Shown one piece after another: positions 1-10,110 of a stretch of DNA of 64,000 nt. The translations under genes were made by a program, and so were the position numbers. The stretch is taken from the NCBI GenBank assembly GCA_018398575.1, contig JAGTXZ010000014.1:2542001-2606000 (forward strand). Reading direction: 5' to 3'. How positions within the stretch are numbered: the stretch's first letter is position 1; every line of letters begins with the position of its first letter. The notes below the pieces were generated by a model. That model ran no database searches, was not told where the DNA came from, and saw only the letters and a program-made list of their open reading frames with translations. This DNA is from Ampelomyces quisqualis (Eukaryota > Ascomycota > Dothideomycetes > Pleosporales > Phaeosphaeriaceae).

Positions 1-324
1 CTGCAAGCTGCATATTTTAACCCTATTTTTGAACACGTCAAGTCACATCAACATGTGAAGGCTTCGGTCATTGTATAGGAACGCTGATCTATTGATTACA
101 CTATTGTACGCTCAACAGTGCTATATCGTTACGGCTCATTTGGCACATCGAGGTCAGTATGAGACCTAAAGGTAGGGAGACCTTTAGAATACATGTTAAA
201 ACCCAGGTTTGAATGCATGAGTATACCATATCTCAAGGCACCAGCACTGCGGAATGTGTGAAGTTTAGCTGTCTTTCCTTTCTTGCATTCATCTCCCAGT
301 CTAGCTGTCATCTTCCATATCATC
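1..324. other. Left edge, no gene recognised
   Basis: AT-rich sequence before the stop codon of the RING gene, probably its 3' UTR and flank. The short ORFs here overlap one another on both strands and resemble no known family. Confidence 0.5.
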
Positions 325-927
325 CTATTCTTCCTCTGGGTAGTATTCTTCGACGTTTTCCTCATCTTCAACATCATTATTGTATTCCCCGTCCTCGATA
401 TTATTGCCGCCCTCCGCATTCTCGTCGCTGTCCAAGAAATCGTCGCCGTCCAGATCGAAGTCGTCATCACGCGAGTCTGCGTCCTTCTTGCGTTGCAGAG
501 CCACCTCTTGCTCGTGGTATCGACGCGCCGCATCGTGCTCCTCTCCCTTCTTGTGCACATATGCCATAATAGCGGCTATCACGCGAGGGGCTCCATACTC
601 GGGGCCGAGGCGATGCATCACGAAGTTGACATCTTGCTGGGTAAACGGCTCGTTGTTTGGTTCGAAGAGAACGCGCTTGCACGTTGGACACGAGTTGCCA
701 ACGCTGAGCCATGCGTTCAGACACTCTTTTCCGTGGATATGACCACATGCAGCGACGCGGACGGCAGTATGATAGCTGTGTGGGGTGTTTTGTGGACTGG
801 TATGGGCATGGTAGACGGCGAGCGGCTTCAAGCAGATGATGCAGTCTTGTGAGATGTGCGATGGGGACAACTTGATTCGCTCCAGACCGAGGCTCACAAA
901 AGAGTCCTTGTCGGCAAATACCGTCAT
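325..927 (-). CDS. RING finger protein with acidic C-terminal tail
   Basis: Uninterrupted 200-residue reading frame starting at an ATG at 927. A RING-type zinc site is visible: C29-x2-C32, then C61-x-H63 with a second histidine at 65, C69, and C80-P-x-C83. This arrangement is typical of RING E3 ubiquitin ligases, which recruit E2 enzymes. The spacing around the middle histidines (C-G-H-I-H-G-K-E-C) is slightly unusual. From about residue 140 the protein is almost entirely D/E/N, a disordered acidic tail. No signal peptide or membrane segment is seen. The RING fold is clear; the substrate and pathway cannot be told from sequence. Confidence 0.8.
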   Translation of the reverse strand: MTVFADKDSFVSLGLERIKLSPSHISQDCIICLKPLAVYHAHTSPQNTPHSYHTAVRVAACGHIHGKECLNAWLSVGNSCPTCKRVLFEPNNEPFTQQDVNFVMHRLGPEYGAPRVIAAIMAYVHKKGEEHDAARRYHEQEVALQRKKDADSRDDDFDLDGDDFLDSDENAEGGNNIEDGEYNNDVEDEENVEEYYPEEE

Positions 928-1826
928 GGTGCGTAGTCTGATTGCGGCGAGCGAGTTGTGCGGCGTTTCTGCTAGGGGGAAGCGGGTAGAGCGGTTGCAA
1001 GCAAAAAAGGTAAGAGTGATAGAACAAGATGAAATTGTCCTGCTGGACTGGCGGGTACCATGACTAAAAAGTTATAGTGTACATTTTCCAGGTGAATGAT
1101 GGGTCCGCGTTGCGACGGTCGCAACGCTAGTAGGTCCGCCCACTGTCGACGTTGGCGAAGATGCAGAGCGTTCATGTTCAAATGCCGGTCAGTTCGGAGA
1201 TCCTTCTACGCCTGGCTATCAGAATATTGTATGCAGTATTTGCAGCTAGCATACATGCTTCGAACCTGAAAAATGATGACTGCGTCGTTGCCAAATCGTG
1301 ATACTCATCCGTAGCTTCGATCAGCGAACTGCCGTTACAGCTTCAACCGTCTACTTTGCAAAGCACGCAAGTGTTTTTAACATCCTCGTCCAGAAGGTTG
1401 CAATCCTTGCCAAAAGTACTCACCGCAAATTCTGCAACCTATTCTGCATACCCACTTTTCAATCACCATGTCGCTCGAACATCGCCGACCTTCTCCATCC
1501 GGGACCTTCCATTTTCTGCTCGACATAGCCTGATCGTGGTGGAAGAGCTCATCAAGATTCACCTTTTCCGGTATGCAACCGGATCTGCACAGCCAGCTCA
1601 TTGAAAACATGTTCCCAGCTTGCAAACTGCTTCACAAATATGCATTGCTCGATCACCGTCTCTTTCAATGTTGCCCTGTGTCTTCGAGAAGTCCACCAGA
1701 TTTTGCTCGTCTTCAATGTGGATGCTCGGAATTATCAGGTTCTTACCCAAAAACAGCAAAAAAAAGCTTTCGTGCAGTCATTGTGCCCTCTGCGAGAGAG
1801 GACCCATGCATGGAGAGCATAAGAGC
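928..1826. other. Intergenic, no gene recognised
   Basis: Upstream region of the RING gene, running up to the terminator of the tRNA-Pro gene. Only short overlapping ORFs without recognisable domains. Confidence 0.5.
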
Positions 1827-1831
1827 AAAAA
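1827..1831 (-). terminator. Pol III-type T5 terminator
   Basis: Five T residues on the minus strand, 6 nt after the discriminator base of the tRNA-Pro gene, as expected for RNA polymerase III termination. Confidence 0.6.
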
Positions 1832-1856
1832 GAGATGGGGCCTGACCGGGATTCGA

Positions 1857-1905
1857 CTGTACGAACGTTAGATACGCTCGTGTTGAACCTGATGAGTGCA
1901 CTTAC
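1857..1905 (-). other. Spliceosomal-type intron inside tRNA T loop (49 nt)
   Basis: The insert starts GTAAGT, has a perfect CTAAC branch site about 13 nt from the end, and ends TACAG. It separates T54 from T55, so it cuts the T loop and the B box. Joining the flanks restores the loop TTCGAAT between perfectly paired 5-bp stems. An internal GGTTCAAC could act as a partial substitute B box; this is inference. Confidence 0.8.
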
Positions 1906-1922
1906 ACCCGGGGCCTCCTGCA

Positions 1923-1951
1923 TATCGAGCGCGTCGTCGATGAAACGAAAT
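1923..1951 (-). other. Canonical tRNA anticodon-loop intron (29 nt)
   Basis: Sits between positions 37 and 38, the normal site for nuclear tRNA introns. It contains ATCGA...TCGAT, which can extend a bulge-helix-bulge-like hairpin. tRNA-Pro(UGG) in budding yeast also carries an intron at this place. Confidence 0.8.
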
Positions 1952-1976
1952 CCCAAAGCAGGAATCATACCACTAG

Positions 1977-2024
1977 CTGTCGAGGGGTCAGTCACGGTCT
2001 GACCTGAGGGATTGAACAACTTAC
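1977..2024 (-). other. Spliceosomal-type intron inside tRNA D arm (48 nt)
   Basis: The insert starts GTAAGT and ends CGACAG, with a CTGAC branch-site match about 15 nt before the end. It lies between T11 and C12 of the tRNA and splits the A box (GGT | CTAGTGG). Its length and signals match the 46-60 nt introns of the protein genes in this window. It is not at the position where tRNA splicing endonuclease cuts. Removal by the spliceosome is inferred. Confidence 0.8.
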
Positions 2025-2070
2025 ACCATCAGGCCGGATGTCGCTAGACACGATTGATGAAACGCAACCG

Positions 2071-2089
2071 AATAAAATAGAATATATCT
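2071..2089 (-). promoter_or_regulatory. AT-rich TATA-like element upstream of tRNA-Pro
   Basis: Minus-strand TATATTCTATTTTATT lies about 36-54 nt before G1 of the tRNA. Fission yeast tRNA genes need an upstream TATA element. Here it could compensate for the split internal promoter boxes; this role is inferred. Confidence 0.4.
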
Positions 2090-3165
2090 ACTGTAATTAG
2101 CCTGCAGTCAAGCCGTACGGAGTAGGAACCTACTTCGGTAAATCTCAATTTAGCCGGCACAACCCATTCCATTTCGCAAGGGGCTTTACAACAACAACAA
2201 CTTCAATGGGACAGTGGAGTTGTGTAACGTCTGCAACTTGGCACTCCCACAAGCCTCTTTACGCCGTCTTATGTCGGGCTGTCCCCTTATCAGCGGGAAA
2301 AGGGACTTCTGAACTACCCTCTCTTCGGGCCACGCTCGCATCTACAACTTCCGATGATTCGGCACGAGTTCATACATCGCGACAAGATTATTATGCGACA
2401 TCTTGTAAAAACGTCTATGCCTCGTTCGTGAACAACAGCTCTCAACTTCACGGATGAGCAATCTAGAAGGTGCGCAAGACGAAGCGTGCACAACAAAGCC
2501 GTCGACCCGTACACGTTCAAAGTCTCGGGCTTCTGGCTCAGCACATTCAAAAGTATCGGTTCTGATTCCAGGCGGCGGATCCTCGCACCCCGTCAGAGAT
2601 GCTCTGGCAGCGAATCAGGCGAAAATGTGGTCAAAGACATCCGGTCACAAGGTCGCGATGTCGTGTTTCGAAATATACCTAGACCTCCAAAAGGTCCCGA
2701 TTGGCAGAAAATATATGATACATGTCTAGTGCATGGAACAAATTGTTTTCCCATCATCACTGTAGGTATCTGGAAGACAAAACACAAAGTCTTGCGAGTA
2801 TTTGGCACACCCGTACGCCAAGGAAGGCGAGGTAATCGAGAGCATGACCAATGATGGTGTAATAGCGTAGCTTTTCAAACCCCCCTGGATTACAAACATG
2901 GCAGGCTAAAAAGAAGTATTGGAGTTGATGCATCAGACGCGTAGTTGACAATGATACTTGGACCAATTACAACGGACAGTCGCATGCTGCACATGAGTAA
3001 AAGCGAGATGGCAAGTTCACGAGGGCTGCATGGCAGAAAAATTGCCGAAGTCGTATGGGCTCCAACACAGGTTCCATTCAGCATCGGTGCCATCGATGCT
3101 GCGGGTATATCATGAAAACGCCAGGACCTTTTATCATGCGCCAAAGATTAATCAGGAAGCTCCCA
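2090..3165. other. Intergenic, no gene recognised
   Basis: Between the tRNA upstream region and the stop of the SMARCD-like gene. One copy of the motif TACGGAGTA lies at 2116-2124. ORFs at 2454-2854 overlap in two frames and look like no family. Confidence 0.45.
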
Positions 3166-4785
3166 CTAGTGCGTCTTGATATTCTGTCGCGCCAACCACA
3201 GTGCCACGCTCTCCTTGGCGACATCGCTTCCCCAGACCCCGTCTTCTCCTCCTCGCCTCCACTCCCCGCCGGATGCATCTTCTCCACCACCGCGCGTCGC
3301 TTCGCCGACCAGGACCTCGAGGTCTCGCTTCTGCGAGGACAGCCAGCGCTTTATGAAGGCGACGGGATCCTTGGACATGCTGGTGAGAAAGTCGTGTTTG
3401 GCCTTGGATTGCCCGATGGCGCCCATGAGAAGGACAAGCTGCTCGTCAATCTTTTGAATTTCCTGCAGCGTCTGGATGCTTTCCGGTCGGCGGAGAATGT
3501 CTTGGAAGAGAGGCTGCATCGGGTCTTCGAGCGCCACCTGGACGTCGTAGATGGTGGGCTCAGACGCCATCTTACCAGAGTCGGCATCTGGCGAGTTGTA
3601 GTCCTTGTCGACGCGGATCGTGTACTGTAGTGAGATCGGCGGCAGGGTCGTGAGGTGCGGCTTGATGAGTTGCGGAAGGTTCGGAAAGTAGAACGAGTCC
3701 TGTCCACCGAAGAAAGACTTGAGCTTGGCGTCGCAGGCAAACTTGCGCTCGTCGTCGTCTTGTTGAAGGTGTTGCGCGCGTGCGTACTCCCAAATGCCCA
3801 TTAGCACGCCGGCACGGTCTTCCTCGTCGGTGTCTAGTAGCTCGGCGAGGGGCTTGCTGAGGCGGAAGACCTGTGCAACTGTTAGCGGTCGGCATCTGTC
3901 AGGCGGGGTCGTCTCGACGCACCTCGGGATTCTGGAAGCGATGCAGGTTGACTGTGATGTTGATGTTCTCGTCGGCCTTGCGCTCAAACTCCAGCTCGCT
4001 GAAGGTGCTGTCCTTTGCACTGGGCTGCTCGGGGCGCTTCCACTCGATCTGGGTGAAGCTGTCGGGCTGCAGGCTCTTGGCGCGGTCGAAGTCGATGGTG
4101 ATGGAGGTGAAGTAGTTCGAGAAGGGCTTGGGCGGGGCGGATGGCTTGGGGGCGCTGTCGTCGCCAAGCTCGTCGTCCTCGAGGCCCTCGTCGCCTTGGT
4201 CCAGCAGACGGCCCTGGATCTTGACGCGGTAGGTGGCGTTGGTGTTGCTCGCAAAGTCAAAGGCCTCGGCGTCCATGGCCGCACTCTGCCACGGCTGGTT
4301 CTCGACCGTGTTGGAGATCCATATCCGCATGGTGCCGTAGCGCGAGGCGCGCGAGTGGTGCTTCGAGTCCATGACGTCGAGCTTTTTGCGCATCATGGTG
4401 GCGTCCAGCGTGCGCTCGACCTCGCGCAGCTGCTTGTAGCGCGCCACGCCGTCGCCGATGCACGTGTCCTCGACGCCGTCGGGCATGTTCCGGTCGGTGG
4501 GGTTCTTTGCGATGCGGCGCATCTTTTCGCGGCGCTCGGCCTCGGCGCGCTGCTGCTGGGCCTGCATGCTGGCGGTGCCGTACTGCTGCTGCTGGGCGAC
4601 GTGCTGGGGCGGCACAATGGGGCCTTTGCGGTAGGCAAACGCCAAGTCAGATCTGGTAATCATGGTGGGTCGCGGTTGGGGTGCTTCAGCGCCGGAGTGA
4701 CAAACGTACCGGGACCTCTGCGCGCGGCAGGCATGGCCATTTGCTGCTGCGGAACATAGTTGGGCCGGTGACTCGGCTGCATCAT
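3166..4785 (-). CDS. SWI/SNF-RSC chromatin remodelling subunit, SMARCD/Rsc6 type
   Basis: Three exons, 4785-4710, 4623-3923 and 3870-3166, give 493 residues in consistent phase. The introns (86 and 52 nt) start GTACGT and GTGCGT. The N terminus is Q/P-rich (QPSHRPNYVPQQQ), followed by the conserved core with RNMPDGVED and MRIWISNTVENQPWQ. A SWIB/MDM2-like segment follows (VFRLSKPLAELLD ... GVLMGIWEYARAQHLQ), then a helical C-terminal region. This order matches BAF60/Swp73/Rsc6 proteins, structural subunits of nuclear ATP-dependent remodelling complexes. The first intron's 3' end (AAAG) is chosen because it alone keeps phase and joins RRGPG to PIVPPQ; an alternative start is the ATG at 4663. 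It is divergent from the amidohydrolase gene, with a shared promoter of about 240 bp. Confidence 0.85.
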
Positions 4786-5023
4786 GGGCAAGCACGCGAC
4801 GCGGGCACCGGGAGCGACGATGGGGGAGCAGCTTCCACGATGCGGGCGCGAGGGGGGGGGGGAGATGGGTGGTGGAAGGGTGCCTGGTACCGAGTGCCGA
4901 GCAAGTTGTGGCGAGACGCGTCGACGTGTGCCACCATCATCTCCTACTGCAGGCTGGGTGGCTGGGAACCCCGCGAATCTGCCCCCCACTGCACATTCAT
5001 CTCGCCTCCTCGAGCGCCGAGAC
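4786..5023. promoter_or_regulatory. Divergent promoter region with G tract
   Basis: The 238-bp space between two divergent start codons. It contains a G10-class tract near 4852-4861. No specific factor site stands out. Confidence 0.4.
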
Positions 5024-6398
5024 ATGTGTGCGCAGCAGTCTGCCAGGGAACTACGCAAGATTGTCGACGTCCGCCTTCCGCACAAACCCTCTTCCGCCCG
5101 GTGGGACATTACAATCCAGCATGGCAGGATCGCTGCTGTCGATACTCACCACAGTACGGCAGACACAAAGGCCACTGACGTCCTCAACGCGAACAATCGA
5201 CTGATAGCCCCCTCCCTCTGCCACGCTCATGTCCATCTGGACAAGTGTTTCCTGCTTCAGGACCCCAAGTTTGCTGACTTGCAGATCGAGCATGGCGACT
5301 TCAACGAAGCGATGAAGATGACAGGCGAAGCAAAGTCAAGGTTCAACGACCAAGACCTACGTAGAAGGGGCGGGACACTCATTCAGGAAAGCATTCAACA
5401 CGGTGTCACGTCAATGCGAGCGTTTGTTGAAGTGGACCGGGTAGTAGAGCTGAAGTGTTTGCAAGCAGCTCTGAAGCTGAAAGACGAGTATAAGAACATG
5501 TGCGACGTCCAAATCTGCGCATTTGCACAGCTCCCGGTTTTCTCAGGGCCTGATCAAGGCGAAGAAGTCAGGAGACTTATGAGCACTGCAGCAGTGGAGA
5601 AGGGTGTCGATGTGCTTGGGAGCACGCCGTATGTCGAAGACGATGAGCCGAAATCGAAAGAGAACGTGCGGTGGATGACAGAAATGGCTCTCAAGCACGG
5701 AAAGCATTTAGATCTACACCTGGATTACTTCTTGGAGGAGAAGAAGAAGCCTCTAGTTTGGCATGTCTTAGAGACACTCAAAGAGCTGAGCTGGCCAAAG
5801 TCGGGAGGCAAACAAGTTACATTGGGTCACTGCACACGCTTGACCCGGTTCTCCAAAGAAGAATGGCTACATTTGAGACAGGAGGTAGGCGAGCTGCCCA
5901 TATCATTTGTCGGCTTGCCTACGTCTGACCTCTTTATGATGCGCACACCCGAAGGCCTGCGCGGAACACTACCGATCATCGACCTCATCAAGCAGTACCA
6001 TCTTAACGCAGCAATTTCAATCAACAATGTGGGAAACGCATTCACTCCGCAAGGCAATTGTGATCCTCTCAGTCTTGCTCAACTAGCGGTCGCTGTGTAC
6101 CAAGCTGGTACAAACGACGATGCAGAGTTGATCTATGTACGTAGCCACCCAGCATAGCCACTTGGGAACATGCTTCTGATCCAGCATGCAGGAAGCCGTC
6201 TCGCGTCGAGCGAAAGCTGTCATTGGCCACGAATCGTCCGACTTCAGTCTAGCGCCCGGTCAGCCAGCAGATTTTGTGTTGTTTGACACGCTTGACAGCG
6301 GATGGAGGTGTAGAAAGAGTATTGCGGAGGTCGTGTACGATGCGGGACCCACGCGACAAACGGTTCTGCGCGGGTGCCTGTTAGGCGCTACGGATTGA
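5024..6398 (+). CDS. Amidohydrolase, cytosine-deaminase-like metal-dependent hydrolase
   Basis: Exons 5024-6136 and 6192-6398 encode 439 residues; the 55-nt intron starts GTACGT and ends GCATGCAG. Metal-binding motifs of the superfamily are present: CHAHVHLDK (HxH near residues 69-71), DLHLDYF, TLGHCTRL and GLPTSDLFM. The C-terminal exon carries the closing composite-domain segment (APGQPADFVLFD ... VLRGCLLG). Family members deaminate cyclic bases or hydrolyse related cyclic amides; the substrate here is not determined. The start at 5024 (MCAQQSAREL) is preferred because the in-frame upstream sequence is G/R-rich low complexity inside the shared promoter. No signal peptide, so probably cytosolic. 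Confidence 0.85.
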
Positions 6399-6722
6399 GG
6401 ACCAATCGACTTGAGCATGGGGAAAGCAAGTGCATCAGACATGGTGTTGTCTTGTTAATCCGTTCTCTCCCCTGCTTTACTACGAGAAGGTTTGCTGTCG
6501 GATCAGATTCTCAAGCGCAATCTTCACTTTCAATGGTCGCTCACCGCGCTTTCACTCATCCCCTGCATGTTAAAGTCATCACGGTATACTCTCAGACAAG
6601 TAGCGGTCTGAACGTTGTGCGAGGTTTCACACAGCTCACGTGCTTTCACCCCGAGCACGGAGCGCACCTGCCATTCTTATTAGGGCCGTGCGCACCCACA
6701 ACATCCATTCTACGGTAGCTCT
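6399..6722. other. Intergenic, no gene recognised
   Basis: Space between the amidohydrolase stop and the next start. One CACGTG is present at 6637-6642. Nothing else identified. Confidence 0.45.
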
Positions 6723-9089
6723 ATGACCCCGCCAATCGCTCAACACGACAACTGGTACATCATCACCACCGCGAAAACCTCGAGACGTCCACATGGGATG
6801 GCGCAGCATTCACAGCCCGGGCATGACCCTTCTGAGGCACCTCATCGAGCAGCCGCACTAGACGAAACGAAATGTGCTCACAGCGACACACTACCCCCGC
6901 TGTACAGTCTTGCTCAGAACGAGTCGCACATCACAGTCAACCATACAGAGTCACGAATGGCACTGAATAAATGTTCACTCAGATTCGCAGAAAATGTCAA
7001 GGTAAGCATCAAGAATCGACTCTGCTTTCATGCTCGTACATAGCGTAAGGTCGCTGACTTTGCCCAGGCCAAGTTTGGTGACCAATCCCCGGAGACGCTG
7101 GCTATATATGGAGTACTTGACAGGTTCAAGCACAGCAAGATCACAAAGAGAGAAACGTTGTCAACCATCTGTGACACTCTCGGCAGCTGTAACAATCTCA
7201 AACATGACTTGCTGGAAGTACTCAACCACCAAGATGCACGATGGGGTCCTGAAGACTTTGATCCCCTGCTACCAACCGAGCAACAAATTCCGCAGTTTCT
7301 GCAGCCTGTTCATGAACCACAAATGCGTCTACCGCCTATATCTACCCTGTGGAACTCTAGCAAGCAAAATTGTCCGTCTCTTAGCCAAGCACTTCCAGAC
7401 GACTTGGACCATTATCAAGATTTTGCGCAGCCTGGCGCGCACGAACATCTTATTGGGCCCTCTGATCATGATCCCTGGCACGCGACCAGTCTTGCAACGT
7501 TTTCATCTCCCATCGTACCAGAACAATACGAAAACACGGCTCCTATCCAGCACACCTCAGAAGATACCGGTCACGCAGTCGACCGTCCACAGTGGCAGAC
7601 ATTAGAGTATGGTACGGCCATTGATCCATCGCGCCTGGAGTCCGGTATTATGCCTCAGCAGGACTACTACTCACCGCTATGGGATGATTTAGACTACAAC
7701 CACGCCTGGGGTGAAGTTGGGCCTGGCCAGCTCTATGAGCAGCGCCATGAGCCCTTTGAAAGCACTCAATTCGTCGCAGTTCCGGAGTCAATCGAAGCTC
7801 GGTATGCTGATTCCCTGCCTGGCGAACCTCGCTTCGAATCACTCATACCAGCGGATCTAGATCAGGCACGCCTTCGACACGACACAAACGCGCCACCCGA
7901 GACGAATATGTCAAGTGATCTAGAGGTTGGGCTAGCTGACGATATTGCTGCTGAGATGCCACCATCGACCAGGAAACGGATCCGCGAAGCCTCAATCGCT
8001 CATTCCAAGCAGAACCAGCAAGAACCACGAAGCTTTTTCCACGAGAGAAACGAATCATGTTCGGAAGAGCCAACCCTAAAACCTCGACCAGATCCAGTGG
8101 AATCCCACGCGAAGCCGAGCCGGAAACGATCAGAAGTTAGAGGTCACTACATACACGGCCTATGTGGAAAGAGCTTCGCGTCACGTTCCAACGTGAAGAA
8201 GCACCATTGGGGCAATAAAATGGATGATCCGAATACGACAACCGGGTGCTGGTTCAGACACAAGAAGCCGAGCGTCAGCTGGAACGATCATCCGAGCTGC
8301 AGGCAACCACTCAAGCCGAGCCCACCTAAGTCATACAAGGCGAGATCTACATCAACAGAAACCAAAGCCCCGATAGTTCCTGCAATGATACCCAGCTACC
8401 GCTCCTCCGGGTTTCCAGCTCTGCAGAGTCGCCCTCACATTGGCGCCGATTATATCAACCCTATCCAGACACCACAAGCACCGATGCAGGATGCGCACAA
8501 CACTTTCTTGCCCTACCATAACCATAGTCTCCCTCGCAATCCATCTAACGCTTCGTTCGAGTGCTTGCTGACCGCGGTCAACCTTGCTGCCAAAATTGAG
8601 GAGCCAAGAGCAAAAGCGCGCAATGACTCAGTTGTCTTCCCCAAGCTAGAGGCACACGCTCTTGAGGCTGAACGTACAGGACAGTATGAGCCCGCCTGGT
8701 CTTATGCAGCTGATCATCAGAACGACAATTTGGCTCATAGCCAACAACACATCCAGATACCTGCAAGCACTGGGTTCGGTTCTCACGGCTCAGCTGCCAC
8801 GCAATACCCACCAATGCACTATGGAAACGCTTCGCACACGGGCTTCCAAGAGTACACGTTCACACAAGACACATCTCTACCTGATTCAGGACATAAGAAC
8901 CTATTCTCGCCGACATATAACATTGATCAGGGCGTAAGGACTCTAGATGCTTACCCTAGTCCACCGCAGCATCAAGCGGTTTCGTCGTCGCCGCCTCCGA
9001 GGCCGAGCAAAAAGAGGTCAGTGAATCGGGCGATGAAGGCGATGAAGGCGATGACGGCGAACCATAACTCTAACCAGAGGGACCAGTAG
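6723..9089 (+). CDS. Putative regulator with Sin3-PAH-like domain and degenerate C2H2 finger
   Basis: Two exons, 6723-7001 and 7068-9089, give 766 residues; the 66-nt intron is GTAAGC...CCCAG in phase 0. The large second reading frame has no ATG of its own near its start, so the first exon is needed. Across the junction (about residues 86-145) a paired amphipathic helix pattern appears: RFAENVKAKFGDQSPETLAI, then YGVLDRFKHSKIT and a second helix with LKHDLLEVL, as in Sin3 PAH repeats. Near residue 450 there is a zinc-finger-like block (YIHGLCGKSFASRSNVKKHH ... CWFRHKKP ... DHPSC). The first expected Cys is replaced by His, so zinc binding is uncertain. The rest is Q/P/S-rich and disordered. 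A nuclear regulatory role is inferred. The exact start ATG is uncertain (others at MAQHS and MALNK). Confidence 0.7.
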
Positions 9090-10018
9090 CCTCTGTGTTG
9101 CCGACGGTATTGCGAAGGCTTAACCATGTACGTGTAGATAGGAAGATGGTATCTGTAGTGTGGCAGATGGAAACGCAGTGACAACTTACACGTAGATGTA
9201 AGCAAGTACATAGCCTTGCCTGTATGTGCAAGTGTACTGGTTCGGGTTGTTGTGCTGGCTAGCTTCGAGGCTGGCGAGTGCATGCAAATTCTATGTAATG
9301 GAACGAAGAACATCGCACCTCATCTACCATGGGCATCATTTCTTGTGATTGATTGGAAGCTAAACCGGGACCAGTACCCGTTGTAGTAGCCCTTCCCCAG
9401 GTTGCAGTCGACTCTTCCAAGCACTTGGTGGCGTTCAACCCCGCCTAAGCACAAGCCTTTGGCACGAGGATGTGGCTGGCAGCCCCAGCCGGGGCTCCAT
9501 ACCTAACTCAACATCGATAGTCGCATGCCTGTCGTCACCCCGCGATCAAATATTCCGCGAATCATTACTCCGTATCTAGCTGCTCGTCATTGTTCGGTGC
9601 GCCTTGTCGCTTGCGCGAGCATGAGCTATTGTGCCGTTCGGATCCACATGACGTCTGGAGCTTCAGAGCTACCCAGAAGCTGTCTAGCACTACTTCTGCC
9701 AACTGTATCCTAAACAACGACACGGTGCAGTGTTGTGGTCAATTCGTCTGCTGTAGCTCTGTCTAACGATGCGCAAAGCTGTGACACCTTTCATGGGCCC
9801 GCAGAGTAAGAAGTTATAGCGTTGTGTTCCTAGAAGATCGTTGTGAAGCCTTTCTGCCGATCGCGGGACAACGTCCCTCGGGACCTTGGACCAACCTTCA
9901 GGTAACATCCTCCAATAATACTGCCTTCGCAACAGCTGCAGATGGAAGCCAGGAGCACTATACCCTAGTAACGGGGTGCCTGGAGCAGACAAACGCCCGC
10001 TAGCTTCGTGCTTGTCTC
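9090..10018. other. Intergenic region upstream of aldose epimerase gene
   Basis: About 930 bp without a supportable gene. It holds one inverted copy of the TACGGAGTA motif (TACTCCGTA, 9566-9574). Confidence 0.45.
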
Positions 10019-10020
10019 CA

Positions 10021-10027
10021 TATAAAC
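10021..10027 (+). promoter_or_regulatory. TATA box of aldose 1-epimerase gene
   Basis: TATAAAC lies about 85-90 bp upstream of the start codon, a plausible core promoter position. Confidence 0.5.
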
Positions 10028-10110
10028 ACTCGGTGCCCTGCGCTTTACCTTGATCCACCTCTTCGCATCACGCACCACTTCTCCAAAGGAACGCAGTTGA
10101 CAAGTGCACC

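Larger units (their letters stand above)
1838..2035 (-). tRNA. tRNA-Pro (anticodon UGG) interrupted by three inserts
   Basis: Read on the minus strand from G1 at 2035. Mature segments are 2035-2025, 1976-1952, 1922-1906 and 1856-1838, together 72 nt. The acceptor GGCCTGA pairs perfectly with TCAGGCC. The anticodon stem CCTGC/GCAGG is perfect and encloses TTTGGG, giving anticodon TGG. The variable loop has 5 nt. The T stem CCGGG/CCCGG is perfect and its loop is TTCGAAT. The discriminator is C, as in eukaryotic tRNA-Pro. The D arm reads GTCTAGTGGTATGAT, the usual tRNA-Pro form. A 29-nt insert after position 37 is the normal tRNA-endonuclease intron. Two further inserts (48 nt after position 11, 49 nt after position 54) begin GTAAGT and end ACAG like spliceosomal introns. 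A T5 run follows the 3' end. Unless all inserts are removed, neither the D arm nor the T arm can form. Confidence 0.88.

Noticed and set aside
1735..2019. 94-codon minus-strand ORF
   Set aside because: It runs through the tRNA-Pro gene and its inserts; explained by the tRNA.
2454..2854. Two overlapping plus ORFs
   Set aside because: Different frames, no recognisable protein pattern, no promoter or splice support.
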